Shown in pieces: positions 10,776 to 18,252 of a DNA stretch of 26,779 bases (position 1 is its first letter; each line of letters opens with the position of its first letter). This stretch comes from Desulfocapsaceae bacterium. GTDB taxonomy: Bacteria; Desulfobacterota; Desulfobulbia; Desulfobulbales; Desulfocapsaceae. The stretch spans positions 1-26,779 of the forward strand of contig JAOZLO010000001.1 in assembly GCA_029934775.1 (NCBI GenBank). The letters run 5' to 3'. The notes under the pieces are model-generated. The model saw only the letters and a program-made list of their open reading frames with translations. It ran no database searches and was not told the origin of the DNA. Made by a program: the position numbers and the translations under genes.

Positions 10776-10949
10776 TTACCACCAGCAGATAGTTTGATCA
10801 GCTTCAAATATTTTATCAACCAGGCTATCGTAATCCGGGTTTTCAACAGTGAGATCAAAATTATCAGTATCTCTGTCGCGGTTAACAATTTTAACCAATT
10901 GCTGTACAGTCTCGTCCGGTACTGACCTGTATACATTTAATATTTTCAT
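10776..10949 (-). CDS. 57-residue TusB/DsrH-like small protein
   Basis: This short gene is read MKILNVYRSVPDETVQQL... to a final ...DQTICWW. AGGAG lies 11 bases before ATG 10949, and the gene begins 23 bases after the stop of the dsrF-like gene, so it is the last member of the tusA-dsrE-dsrF operon. TusB/DsrH proteins (about 95 residues) begin M-x-x-x-x-x-x-RS and end with a DY..FV.......W block. Here both ends are recognisable (YRS near residue 8, PDYDSLVDKIFEADQTICWW at the end), with the middle of about 35 residues missing. The operon position is that of tusB. TusB binds sulfur-relay partners within a TusBCD heterohexamer. The single cysteine is C55, not the N-terminal cysteine of DsrH. 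Homology to TusB is my inference from these short matches; that the gene is real is much safer. Confidence 0.8.
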   Translation of the reverse strand: MKILNVYRSVPDETVQQLVKIVNRDRDTDNFDLTVENPDYDSLVDKIFEADQTICWW

Positions 10950-10972
10950 AATATAAAAAACTCCTAATAATA

Positions 10973-11275
10973 TTATTTAGCACCGTAAGGGATTATATGA
11001 GTCATTTCACGAAGTTTTTCACCAAGTTCTTCTATAGAGATAGCTGTGAAATCATTTTTTTCAACATTAGCCTGTTCTGTAGAAAGAATATCACCTTCCA
11101 TATCACGAAGCATCTCAATACTTTCTTGAGTTAATTCATCGAATTCAGGGATTTCTTTACCAATGACAACACCATAGGCGTACATATTCTCAACAGCCAG
11201 ACCAAGAGCTGACCTTATGCCGTCAACAGCATAATCTTCGTGTCTGTACATGAAGCATACTTTTTTATATTCCAT
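10973..11275 (-). CDS. DsrE-superfamily protein, TusC/DsrF-like
   Basis: A 100-residue protein starting MEYKKVCFMYRHEDYAVDGI, with the alternating hydrophobic strand and long acidic helical segment typical of the DsrE/TusC fold. TusC and DsrF sit beside the sulfur-carrying TusD/DsrE subunit and need no catalytic cysteine; here only C7 is present. ATG 11275 is preceded by AAGGAGA with good spacing. It lies 12 bases after the dsrE-like gene. I assign it to TusC/DsrF by position (tusA, dsrE, this gene, mini-tusB) and by a weak N-terminal resemblance; a generic DsrE-family label is the safe reading. Confidence 0.8.
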   Translation of the reverse strand: MEYKKVCFMYRHEDYAVDGIRSALGLAVENMYAYGVVIGKEIPEFDELTQESIEMLRDMEGDILSTEQANVEKNDFTAISIEELGEKLREMTHIIPYGAK

Positions 11276-11287
11276 TTAATATCTCCT

Positions 11288-11602
11288 TTACAGACTAAGG
11301 TAACAGTCAAAATCTTCTATAAGAATACCGTGCTGAGCCTGAGTTGCCATTTTTTTGGAAGTTAATCCCTCAGGGATATCTTCAACATTAAAACCCTGTT
11401 TTTTGTAACTGTCTACACAGATGGATACATCGTCAGCCATATCACAAAGACCAGCAAAAGCAGGGTCTTTTGAAAGGTTTGTTGCTTTCCAGGTAAAAAA
11501 AACTTTTACCTTTGACCCCTTTGCTTTAGCAGCCTTGGTAATACCTATCACGTGGGCAAGGCTGTCGGTGGTAGTAACGAAAATACCTAAACTTTTTGCC
11601 AT
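11288..11602 (-). CDS. DsrE-family sulfur-relay protein (TusD/DsrE-like)
   Basis: A 104-residue DsrE-fold protein. The N-terminus (MAKSLGIFVTTTDSLAHVIG) and VKVFFTWKAT give the first two strands, and SICVDSYKKQGF places a cysteine (C62) where TusD and DsrE carry the persulfide-accepting cysteine. C53 is a second nearby cysteine. In known systems this cysteine takes sulfur from TusA and passes it on. The gene follows tusA after 20 bases with its own AAAGGAGA ribosome-binding site, and precedes the dsrF-like gene by 12 bases. Confidence 0.87.
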   Translation of the reverse strand: MAKSLGIFVTTTDSLAHVIGITKAAKAKGSKVKVFFTWKATNLSKDPAFAGLCDMADDVSICVDSYKKQGFNVEDIPEGLTSKKMATQAQHGILIEDFDCYLSL

Positions 11603-11622
11603 GTTAATCTCCTTTGGAATAA

Positions 11623-11880
11623 TTAGCCTTTTTTAATAAAAAAGCTGATATATCCTGATTCTTCTTTTTCACCCAGGTATTCATGGCCAGCCCTTTCACA
11701 CCACCCGGGAAGGTCATTTCTGGAACCGGGATCTGTTCCATCCACCTGAAGAATATCACCGGAACCAAGCTTTCCCATTTCTTTTTTAGTTCGAAGAAGA
11801 GGCATTGGACAGCTCAATCCCTTGGTATCAAGCACGCTGACAGGTTCCACGCCTGCAGCAACCACTTTTAAATCACTCAT
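11623..11880 (-). CDS. tusA: TusA/SirA-family sulfur carrier
   Basis: TusA-family proteins carry a persulfide on the cysteine of a CPxP motif and hand it to DsrE-type partners, for tRNA thiolation, molybdenum enzymes or dissimilatory sulfur oxidation. The protein is 85 residues with LDTKGLSCPMPLLRTKKEM (C24), then the GDILQVDGTDPGSRNDLPGW strand/helix unit typical of the family and a second cysteine, C61. AGGAGA precedes ATG 11880. It is first in a four-gene minus-strand operon and divergent from a YeeE/YedE transporter, a pairing often seen for thiosulfate or selenium handling. YedF-like selenium proteins are an alternative, but there is no fused DsrE domain here. Confidence 0.93.
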   Translation of the reverse strand: MSDLKVVAAGVEPVSVLDTKGLSCPMPLLRTKKEMGKLGSGDILQVDGTDPGSRNDLPGWCERAGHEYLGEKEESGYISFFIKKG

Positions 11881-12295
11881 AATTGTTCTCCTGAATAAAT
11901 TAAGTTTATGTTAATGGTGTAGTAAAAACTTTCAAATTGTTCTGGTACTGTATTTTTGCTATTGCCAGGATATAGTATAATAAACTGAAATAACAGAAAA
12001 TTTAATTTATTTACAGATGAATTTTTTTATTAAGTCATCAGAAAAATAAAAAATAAAAAATTAAAGATATTATTATACAGTAGTATAAGAAAAAAAGCAC
12101 TTCCGTGTGAAGGTCCCTCTCTGAAACAAGTTTGTTTTTGACCTATACTTTAGCTTCAGCCATCTGTCAAGGTATGAAAAGTGAACATACGTAAGGTGCT
12201 TATATATATAATAAAAACACACGTACCACGTTGTGGCTGGTGTCGTTTGTCTTGACAAAAAATATGAGATATGTAATGAAAATACTTTTATTAAA
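11881..12295. other. Divergent intergenic region between tusA and the YeeE/YedE gene
   Basis: This AT-rich stretch holds no credible gene. On the minus strand TATACT (11974-11979) could be a -10 box for the tus operon, but no good -35 partner is seen. An imperfect dyad with CCAC-GTT-GTGG at its centre lies around 12219-12244, just before the candidate plus-strand promoter at 12252. The MITE begins immediately after this region. Confidence 0.5.
12252..12279 (+). promoter_or_regulatory. Candidate promoter for the YeeE/YedE transporter
   Basis: TTGACA at 12252-12257 is followed after 16 bases by TAATGA (12274-12279). The -35 is a consensus match and the -10 is fair. The MITE lies between this promoter and the transporter start. 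Without that insertion the leader would be roughly 70 bases long. Confidence 0.4.
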
Positions 12296-12303
12296 GTTAT
12301 TGT

Positions 12304-12476
12304 GTAATTATTCAGGTTGTACTCTGAAATCGGCTAACCACGACTGTATGATACCGCTTCGCTGTTATTCAGACGTGGCCCATATTGGGACAAGCGGACC
12401 AACGAACTATAGTATATATATATATATATGTGAGGCGGTCTGATCGTCCCAATATGGGGTGCAGCTGAACAATTAC
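12304..12476 (+). mobile_element. 173-bp MITE, copy A, IS66-like ends, perfect 8-bp target duplication
   Basis: The ends are inverted repeats GTAATTATTCAG (12304-12315) and CTGAACAATTAC (12465-12476), with one mismatch in 12. The element is bracketed by an identical 8-bp direct repeat, GTTATTGT, at 12296-12303 and 12477-12484, the hallmark of insertion. GTAA termini with 8-bp duplications are the known signature of IS66-family elements. No transposase is encoded, so this would be a non-autonomous element. Its first 38 bases match copy B (19872-19931) at 32 positions and its last 18 match at 16. The middle of about 117 bases is unique to this copy. It lies in the 5' leader of the YeeE/YedE gene. 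Confidence 0.9.
12379..12458. repeat. Inverted repeat around a (TA)n tract, inside MITE copy A
   Basis: CCCATATTGGGAC (12379-12391) is exactly complementary to GTCCCAATATGGG (12446-12458). Further imperfect pairing continues inward (GGACC against GGTC). The centre is an uninterrupted TA repeat (12413-12429). The whole forms a long imperfect hairpin absent from the shorter copy B. Confidence 0.85.
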
Positions 12477-12507
12477 GTTATTGTTATCTATCCAATGGGG
12501 AATTGTT

Positions 12508-13752
12508 ATGAGTGAGGAGTCTGTTTTAAAAAGCAAGGTCAAAGAGTTGTATGGGATTTTATGTGAAAAAGAGTGGAATCCTTACATAACAGGTGTTGTT
12601 GTAGCTTTTTTTTCTGTAATGATAATGGCTTGGTGGAGACCATGGGGGGCTGTTGGAGCTCTCAGGAACTGGGGTGACTGGTTTATGTATGGTGGTGCTA
12701 CTCTTTTTGGAACTGACTGGGGCGTTTTTGGGTATTACGATGAGGCACCTCGTTCTATATTTGTAAACTCCGGCTCTGTTATTGGAATAGGTTTTATTGC
12801 GGGAGCTTTTATTTCTGCTTGTCTGGGGAAGAATTTTGCGCTTAGATTTCCGCCCTATCGTGAAATATTAAAAGCGGTAATTGCTGGTATTTTGATGGGA
12901 ATTGGTGCAACTTTAGCAGGTGGGTGCAATGTAGGCGGCTTCTATAATGCAATTGGAAATCTCAGTGCCAACGGGTTTGCCATGTGGTTTGGTCTCATTT
13001 TTGGTGTTATTCTTGGTCTCAAACTTCTTTACCTGGAGATGGAATATATTACCTGGGGGGATGGCGGCTCTAAAACCATCACCTTTCCTTTGAAGATCGT
13101 ATATATAATGGGAGCAGTGGGTATATTGGTTGTAATATGGGGAGCATACTCCTATTCATCAAATGAAGAGAGTGACTATATTTCCTCTTTAAGCGGGATA
13201 ATACTTATAGCTGCAGGCCTCGGATATACAATGCAACGTGGCCGCTGGTGTATGGTCCAGGGGTTTCGTGAACCTCACATGACCGGAGATTGCACCTTGG
13301 CAAAGTCTGTCATGTTGTCGCTGGTTATTGTGGCAATCGGTGCCGCTGTGTTGAAATATGCTGTCCCTATGAGGGCTGAGGGGGAGGCTGTTCTGGCGCC
13401 GCTTAACTATGTAAGAGGTACTTTTGGCTGGGGCGGTGTTGTCGGTGGATTTGTCTTTGGTCTAGGGGCTATGTTTGCCGGTGGTTGCGGGTCAGGTACA
13501 TTGTGGAGAGTTGGAGAAGGGCAGGTTAAACTCATGATAGTTGTACCATTTTTTGCTGTAGTTTCTTCGGTAATGACAGCCTGGTTTAGAGATAATGATT
13601 TTGAGGCAGATGGAGTTCTCGGGTCATATGTTTATCTCCCGGATATCTTTGGTTATGGGCCTACTTTGCTGATTGTTGGTTTTGCAATGGCAGCCTGGTA
13701 TCTGGTTGTAAGTTGGAATGAAGAAACAAATAAACTGATAGTACCGATGTAA
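12508..13752 (+). CDS. YeeE/YedE-family sulfur-compound transporter
   Basis: A polytopic inner-membrane protein of 414 residues with about ten hydrophobic segments. YeeE/YedE proteins import thiosulfate (TsuA type) or act in selenium metabolism, passing the sulfur species along conserved membrane cysteines. Those motifs are present: LAGGCNVGGFYNAIGN, GRWCMVQGFREPHMTGDCT and FAGGCGSGTLWRVGEG. The start is ATG 12508, with GGGG seven bases upstream; the in-frame TTG at 12481 overlaps the MITE target duplication and is unlikely. The divergent tusA-dsrE-dsrF operon suggests that imported sulfur is handed to TusA. A MITE sits in the leader, 24 bases (counted to the end of its target duplication) before the start codon. 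The actual substrate cannot be read from sequence. Confidence 0.92.
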   Translation: MSEESVLKSKVKELYGILCEKEWNPYITGVVVAFFSVMIMAWWRPWGAVGALRNWGDWFMYGGATLFGTDWGVFGYYDEAPRSIFVNSGSVIGIGFIAGAFISACLGKNFALRFPPYREILKAVIAGILMGIGATLAGGCNVGGFYNAIGNLSANGFAMWFGLIFGVILGLKLLYLEMEYITWGDGGSKTITFPLKIVYIMGAVGILVVIWGAYSYSSNEESDYISSLSGIILIAAGLGYTMQRGRWCMVQGFREPHMTGDCTLAKSVMLSLVIVAIGAAVLKYAVPMRAEGEAVLAPLNYVRGTFGWGGVVGGFVFGLGAMFAGGCGSGTLWRVGEGQVKLMIVVPFFAVVSSVMTAWFRDNDFEADGVLGSYVYLPDIFGYGPTLLIVGFAMAAWYLVVSWNEETNKLIVPM

Positions 13753-13773
13753 TCAAAAGCTGTTGTTTTGCAC

Positions 13774-13813
13774 AAGAGGCCCAATTTCAATAACTGATGA
13801 AATCGGGCCTCTT
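13774..13813 (+). terminator. Stem-loop terminator after the YeeE/YedE gene
   Basis: AAGAGGCCC-A-ATTTC (13774-13788) pairs with GAAAT-C-GGGCCTCTT (13799-13813): 14 of 15 positions pair, with one A/C mismatch, around a 10-base loop. It starts 21 bases after the stop codon. The following bases (CTCTTACCTTTG) are only moderately T-rich. Confidence 0.65.
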
Positions 13814-13969
13814 CTCTTACCTTTGATGGCGTATGGAGTACGTATAATTCACCGACCCACACCGAAGTCATGTTTGATCCGGAAAGAGGGGTACGAGAGG
13901 ACTGTTGCAAAAAGATAAAGGAAAATGTAAAATCAGGTACCGGGTAAAAATAACGAGTGGAGATATTTT

Positions 13970-15085
13970 TTGAAAGAAAGTCTGACCAGAATACTTGTTG
14001 CGGATGATGATATAATGGTTCGTACTGCTGTGTCTAAAATACTTGAAATGTTTGGACACCAGGTAGACACCGTTGTAAATGGCAGGGAAGTTATTGAAAC
14101 CGTAAATGAGACTTACGATGTGATTATTCTGGATATAAATATGCCGGGTATGGATGGCTTTGAAACAATTGGCGAGCTTAACCGGCTGGAACTCGAGATT
14201 CCCGTTCTGTTTCTTACAGGAGCGGGCTCCATGGACTATGCAGTAAAGGCTATAAATCTTGGAGCTTATGATTTTCTCACAAAACCAATTGAAGATATTG
14301 ATATTTTTAATGTCAAAATCAGGCGGGCTATAGAAAAGAGAACGTATGTACTCAAAGAGAGACACTATAAGGCCGCTCTAGAGGATGATATCCAGGTAAA
14401 AGCAAAACAGCTTGGTGAGCAGAACAAGCTGCTCCTCTCATACAGTAATAGCCTTGAAAGTGCGACTGTACAGTTGATGAGCAGTTTACAGAATGCCATG
14501 GAGGAGAAAGACTATTACACCGCTGGTCACACTATGCGTGTTACCGATTATGCACTTATGCTAGGGGGGGCAATGGGTCTTGATGAGGCCGATGTCCTTG
14601 TTCTACGGCGTGCAGCTCAATTTCATGATATAGGTAAACTGGTAATAGATCTGTCGTGCATACAGAAACCCGGAGAATTAACAGTTGAGGAGTGGGTACT
14701 TATCAGGAAACATCCTACTGTAGGTGCAAATATAATTAATCCTCTGGGGTTTATGAAAAGGGAACAAAGCATAATAAGGCACCACCATGAGAGGTTGGAT
14801 GGAAAAGGGTATCCAGCAGGGTTGACTGGTGATGAGCTTGATGATTTGACAAAAATCATTACAGTTGTTGATAGTTATGATGCTATGACCTCCAAGAGAA
14901 ACTACAGAAAAAACAAAACAATGGGGGAGGCTGTGGATGAGTTGCGCTTGTGCAGTGGAACACAGTTTGATCCTGAAACAGTAGATGTTTTTGCTAAAGC
15001 TATTTTTAATTTTAAACCGGCGACAAGTGATTTTTCGGAGGAATCTCTGGAAGGTCTTTATGGAAGAGAAACATCTTTAAATTGA
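13970..15085 (+). CDS. Response regulator with HD-GYP domain (cyclic-di-GMP phosphodiesterase)
   Basis: A 371-residue RpfG-type protein. The receiver domain (about 5-120) has the acidic pocket ADDD, phosphoacceptor D55 in VIILDINMPGMDG, T83 and K105. A coiled linker (about 125-180) leads to an HD-GYP domain with H187, H219-D220 in FHDIGK and HHHERLDGKGYPAGL (271-285), i.e. a complete catalytic set expected to degrade cyclic-di-GMP. The start is TTG 13970, preceded by GGAG seven bases upstream; no ATG lies before the acidic pocket. No kinase is adjacent; the nearest one in the window is the hybrid kinase at 22174. It is separated from the transporter upstream by a terminator-like hairpin. Confidence 0.93.
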   Translation: MKESLTRILVADDDIMVRTAVSKILEMFGHQVDTVVNGREVIETVNETYDVIILDINMPGMDGFETIGELNRLELEIPVLFLTGAGSMDYAVKAINLGAYDFLTKPIEDIDIFNVKIRRAIEKRTYVLKERHYKAALEDDIQVKAKQLGEQNKLLLSYSNSLESATVQLMSSLQNAMEEKDYYTAGHTMRVTDYALMLGGAMGLDEADVLVLRRAAQFHDIGKLVIDLSCIQKPGELTVEEWVLIRKHPTVGANIINPLGFMKREQSIIRHHHERLDGKGYPAGLTGDELDDLTKIITVVDSYDAMTSKRNYRKNKTMGEAVDELRLCSGTQFDPETVDVFAKAIFNFKPATSDFSEESLEGLYGRETSLN

Positions 15086-15186
15086 CTCCGATAAATTTTT
15101 CAAGGTAGCCTTGAAGAGGTTGCAGGGTCGGGATACGCGCTTATCTCTTGTTTTTACAACAGGGTTTCCGGAGTAAGGTACCAGGG

Positions 15187-15471
15187 ATGAAAATTACTCA
15201 AAAAGAACTTCAACACGTAGCACATCTGGCCAGACTGACACTTTCCGACGAAGAGTTGGTTGCAATGAGAGGACAACTTGACAATATTTTGTCATATATT
15301 GACAAGCTTGGAGAGCTGGACACCAGCGGAATAAAACCGACAACCCATGTTTTTTCCGTAAACAATGCTTTCAGGGAAGACAAAGTAACAGAGTCCCTGC
15401 CTCGGGATAAGTCTCTTGCAAATGCACCTCAGCACAATGGTGAGAGCTTTCAGGTTCCCAAAATCATCTGA
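15187..15471 (+). CDS. gatC: Asp-tRNA(Asn)/Glu-tRNA(Gln) amidotransferase subunit C
   Basis: GatC is the small subunit that stabilises GatA-GatB, the enzyme converting Glu-tRNA(Gln) (and Asp-tRNA(Asn)) to the amidated form. The protein is 94 residues and typical: ITQKELQHVAHLARLTLSDEEL, then LDNILSYIDKLGELDTSGIKPTTHV and the C-terminal FQVPKII. ATG 15187 is chosen over the longer frame from TTG 15148, because the domain begins there and GGAG/AAGG lie upstream. gatA follows after a 160-base gap; gatB is not in the window. Confidence 0.95.
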   Translation: MKITQKELQHVAHLARLTLSDEELVAMRGQLDNILSYIDKLGELDTSGIKPTTHVFSVNNAFREDKVTESLPRDKSLANAPQHNGESFQVPKII

Positions 15472-15631
15472 CACCAAACACGTGGGTGCCAGTACCTTGG
15501 TGGTGTGTGTAACTGTGTGATTTTTTAACAAACCCCCCGGTTCTTTGTTCTTTTATGACTTCTGTTTCGGAAGTATAGTACTAAGAATGTTCATAAGAAC
15601 AATCCGGTTTTATCTGTTTTTTGAGGTTTAA

Positions 15632-17089
15632 ATGAAACCATATGAATTAACCATTGCACAGGCAATGGAGAAAATGGCAACAGGCGAGTTGACGGCCGTT
15701 GAGTTGACTGAGAGTTGTCTTGGAAGGATTGAGGAAGTTGACAAAAAGTTACGGGCATTTATACGAATTGACAGTGAGGGTGCACTTAACCAGGCCCTGA
15801 GAGCAGATAAAAAACGAAGTGAAGGAAGAGGGGGTTCGCTGTGTGGTATTCCTCTTTCTGTAAAGGATCTCCTCTGTACAAAAAATTTAAAGACAACCTG
15901 TGGCTCAAAGGTGCTGGAGAACTACATTCCTCCTTACGACGCGACAGTTGTTGAAAAAATTAAGAAAGAGGATGGCGTTATTCTTGGAAAGGTGGCTATG
16001 GATGAGTTTGCCATGGGGTCCACATCGGAGACGTGTGTTTTCGGTATTCCGCAGAACCCTTACCGGAAAGGACATATTGCCGGTGGGTCATCCGGTGGTT
16101 CAGCAGTTTCCGTGGCGTCACTGGAGTGTCTCGGGTCTCTTGGGTCGGACACCGGCGGATCTGTCAGGCAGCCTGCGTCTCTTTGTGGAGTTGTGGGAAT
16201 GAAGCCGACTTATGGCAGGGTTTCCCGCTATGGTCTAACAGCCTTCGCCTCTTCTCTAGATCAGGTCGGACCTCTTTCCCGTGATGTAACGGATTGCGCC
16301 ATACTGATGAACGTTGTTTCCGGATATGATGGAAAAGACTCAACGTCTGTGCAGAAGTCTACACCGGATTTCACCTTATCCCTAAAAAAGGGGCTTGACG
16401 GTATACGGGTGGGAATACCCGATGAATATTTCGACAGAGGGTTGGATCAGGAAGTAGAGCAAGTTGTCCAAAATGGAATAGAAGTACTCAGGGAGGGGGG
16501 AGCAGAAATTGTAACCATATCTCTTCCTCATACCGAGTACTGCGTCGCTGTGTACTATATTATTGCCTCTTCCGAAGCAAGCTCGAACCTTGCCCGATAT
16601 GATGGCGCTTTGTATGGATACAGGGACCTGCAGGCTGATTCTTTGATCGACATGTACAAACAGACCCGCTCCAAAGGGTTTGGTGCAGAGGTGAAACGAC
16701 GTATTCTTATTGGCACTTACGCTCTTTCTTCGGGTTATTACGATGCTTACTATAAAAAAGCATCCCAGGTAAGAACCCTTATTCTTGGCGACTATAAAGA
16801 AGCATTTGAAAAATGTGATATTCTTGTCTCTCCTGTAACTCCGACACCAGCATGGAGAATAGGTGAAAAAAGTGCTGACCCTCTGGCGATGTACTTATCT
16901 GATATACTGACTATTTCGGCAAATCTTGCAGGTATCCCGGGGATGTCTGTTCCCGGAGGATTCACAAGAGACGGTTTGCCGGTAGGAATTCAGCTTCAAG
17001 GCAATCACTTCAGGGAAGAAAAACTCATCCAGACGGCGTTTCACCTTGAACAGGAAATTAACCTGGGAAAAGTGGAACTGGATATTTGA
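15632..17089 (+). CDS. gatA: Glu-tRNA(Gln) amidotransferase subunit A
   Basis: GatA is the amidase subunit that frees ammonia from glutamine for tRNA-dependent amidation. At 485 residues it has the amidase-signature catalytic triad: K78 in LSVKDLL, S153 in GGSSGGSA and S177 in GSDTGGSVRQ. The KPTYGRVSRYGL and LDQVGPLSRDV stretches are also family-typical. GAGG lies six bases before ATG 15632. It forms an operon with gatC upstream and probably with hisC, whose most upstream possible start overlaps the gatA stop. Confidence 0.97.
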   Translation: MKPYELTIAQAMEKMATGELTAVELTESCLGRIEEVDKKLRAFIRIDSEGALNQALRADKKRSEGRGGSLCGIPLSVKDLLCTKNLKTTCGSKVLENYIPPYDATVVEKIKKEDGVILGKVAMDEFAMGSTSETCVFGIPQNPYRKGHIAGGSSGGSAVSVASLECLGSLGSDTGGSVRQPASLCGVVGMKPTYGRVSRYGLTAFASSLDQVGPLSRDVTDCAILMNVVSGYDGKDSTSVQKSTPDFTLSLKKGLDGIRVGIPDEYFDRGLDQEVEQVVQNGIEVLREGGAEIVTISLPHTEYCVAVYYIIASSEASSNLARYDGALYGYRDLQADSLIDMYKQTRSKGFGAEVKRRILIGTYALSSGYYDAYYKKASQVRTLILGDYKEAFEKCDILVSPVTPTPAWRIGEKSADPLAMYLSDILTISANLAGIPGMSVPGGFTRDGLPVGIQLQGNHFREEKLIQTAFHLEQEINLGKVELDI

Positions 17090-17139
17090 CACTCGGCGTA
17101 CTTCGCCTGTCTATTAATAAGAGTGAACACGAGGTTCCG

Positions 17140-18252
17140 TTGAAACTTGATATCCCTGATAACATTGCAGCTATTACACCATATCCGCCAGGAAAACCAA
17201 TCGACGAACTAGAGCGTGAGTACGGTATAAGTGGTTCCATAAAACTTGCCTCAAACGAAAACCCCTGGGGGCCTTCACCGGCCGTAAGGGCGGCTTTACG
17301 CGAGGAGATCGTCAACCTGAACAGATATCCCGACGGGTCGTGTTATTATCTCACCAAGGCGATTGCTGAAAAAACTGGAGTTGATCCAGCGGAACTGGTT
17401 TTAGGGAATGGCTCTAATGAGGTTATTGAATTTCTGGTGAAAGCGTTTGTGAGGGAAGGGGATGAGGTTGTTACAAGTCACCCTTCTTTTTTGATGTATC
17501 AGAAGTTCGTTCAGGTTCGTGGAGGGACCAATCGTGTGGTTCCGTTGTCTGGTTTGAGACATGACCTGGATGTTATTTATAAAACCATCTCAAAAAAAAC
17601 CCGACTTATTTTTATCGATAACCCGAATAACCCGACAGGAACGATAATTGAAGCGGCAGATCTTAATGTTTTTCTAAAGAGAGTCCCCGAATCAGTTATT
17701 GTTGTTCTGGATGAGGCCTATGTGGACTATATCGATAAGGATTTCCAGGTTGACCCCTGCTCTTTAATACGTAATCGCAGTGGATGTTGTCCGATTGTTT
17801 TACTGAGAACATTCTCAAAAGCATATGGTCTTTCCGGTCTGAGGGTTGGCTATGGCATTATGACCAAAGAGGTCGCCTCTTGTCTGCACAAGGTCCGGCA
17901 GCCTTTTAATATTAATAGAATGGCTCAGGCTGGGGCTCTTGCTGCTCTTGCAGATGAGGATTTTTACATGCAGACATTGAGTTACACCAGAAGTGGGCTG
18001 GATTTCCTTTCTGGGGAGGTCGGAAAAATTGGTTGTATCAGTTATCCCTCTCAAACGAATTATTTTCTCATTGATGTCAAGGGCGATGCGGATCTTTTGT
18101 ATCAGAAAATGCTCCACAAGGGGGTTATTATTCGCTCCATGAGCAGTTATGGTTTTCCTACTTTTATCCGGGTTACCGTTGGAACGAAAGAGGAGAACAG
18201 CAGATTTTTAGATGCTTTGAAAAACTGCCTGGATGGTCTCGGATATGTCTAA
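17140..18252 (+). CDS. hisC: Histidinol-phosphate aminotransferase
   Basis: HisC transfers an amino group from glutamate to imidazole-acetol phosphate in histidine synthesis, using PLP. The PLP lysine is K227 in RTFSKAYGLSGLRVGY. NNPTG (163-167) and the DEAY motif (191-194) are also in place, as are the N-terminal YPPGKPIDELEREYGI and KLASNENPWGPSP. The frame opens at TTG 17086, but I choose TTG 17140 because homologues begin (M)K.DIPDNI and GAGG lies five bases upstream. That gives 370 residues and a 50-base gap after gatA. Its 3' end overlaps cmk. Some HisC-like enzymes act on aromatic amino acids, so specificity is inferred. Confidence 0.93.
   Translation: MKLDIPDNIAAITPYPPGKPIDELEREYGISGSIKLASNENPWGPSPAVRAALREEIVNLNRYPDGSCYYLTKAIAEKTGVDPAELVLGNGSNEVIEFLVKAFVREGDEVVTSHPSFLMYQKFVQVRGGTNRVVPLSGLRHDLDVIYKTISKKTRLIFIDNPNNPTGTIIEAADLNVFLKRVPESVIVVLDEAYVDYIDKDFQVDPCSLIRNRSGCCPIVLLRTFSKAYGLSGLRVGYGIMTKEVASCLHKVRQPFNINRMAQAGALAALADEDFYMQTLSYTRSGLDFLSGEVGKIGCISYPSQTNYFLIDVKGDADLLYQKMLHKGVIIRSMSSYGFPTFIRVTVGTKEENSRFLDALKNCLDGLGYV

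Noticed and set aside
10742..10936. 64-codon minus-strand frame
   Set aside because: It is the wrong frame of the 57-codon mini-tusB gene, which has the ribosome-binding site and a sensible composition.
12231..12443. 70-codon plus-strand frame upstream of the transporter
   Set aside because: It runs across the promoter, the target duplication and into the MITE, has no ribosome-binding site and ends in TA-repeat codons.
15099..15115. TTCAAGG-TAG-CCTTGAA hairpin after the HD-GYP gene as a terminator
   Set aside because: The 7-bp stem is perfect but is followed by a G-rich sequence, not a U-tract; left as an unassigned stem-loop.
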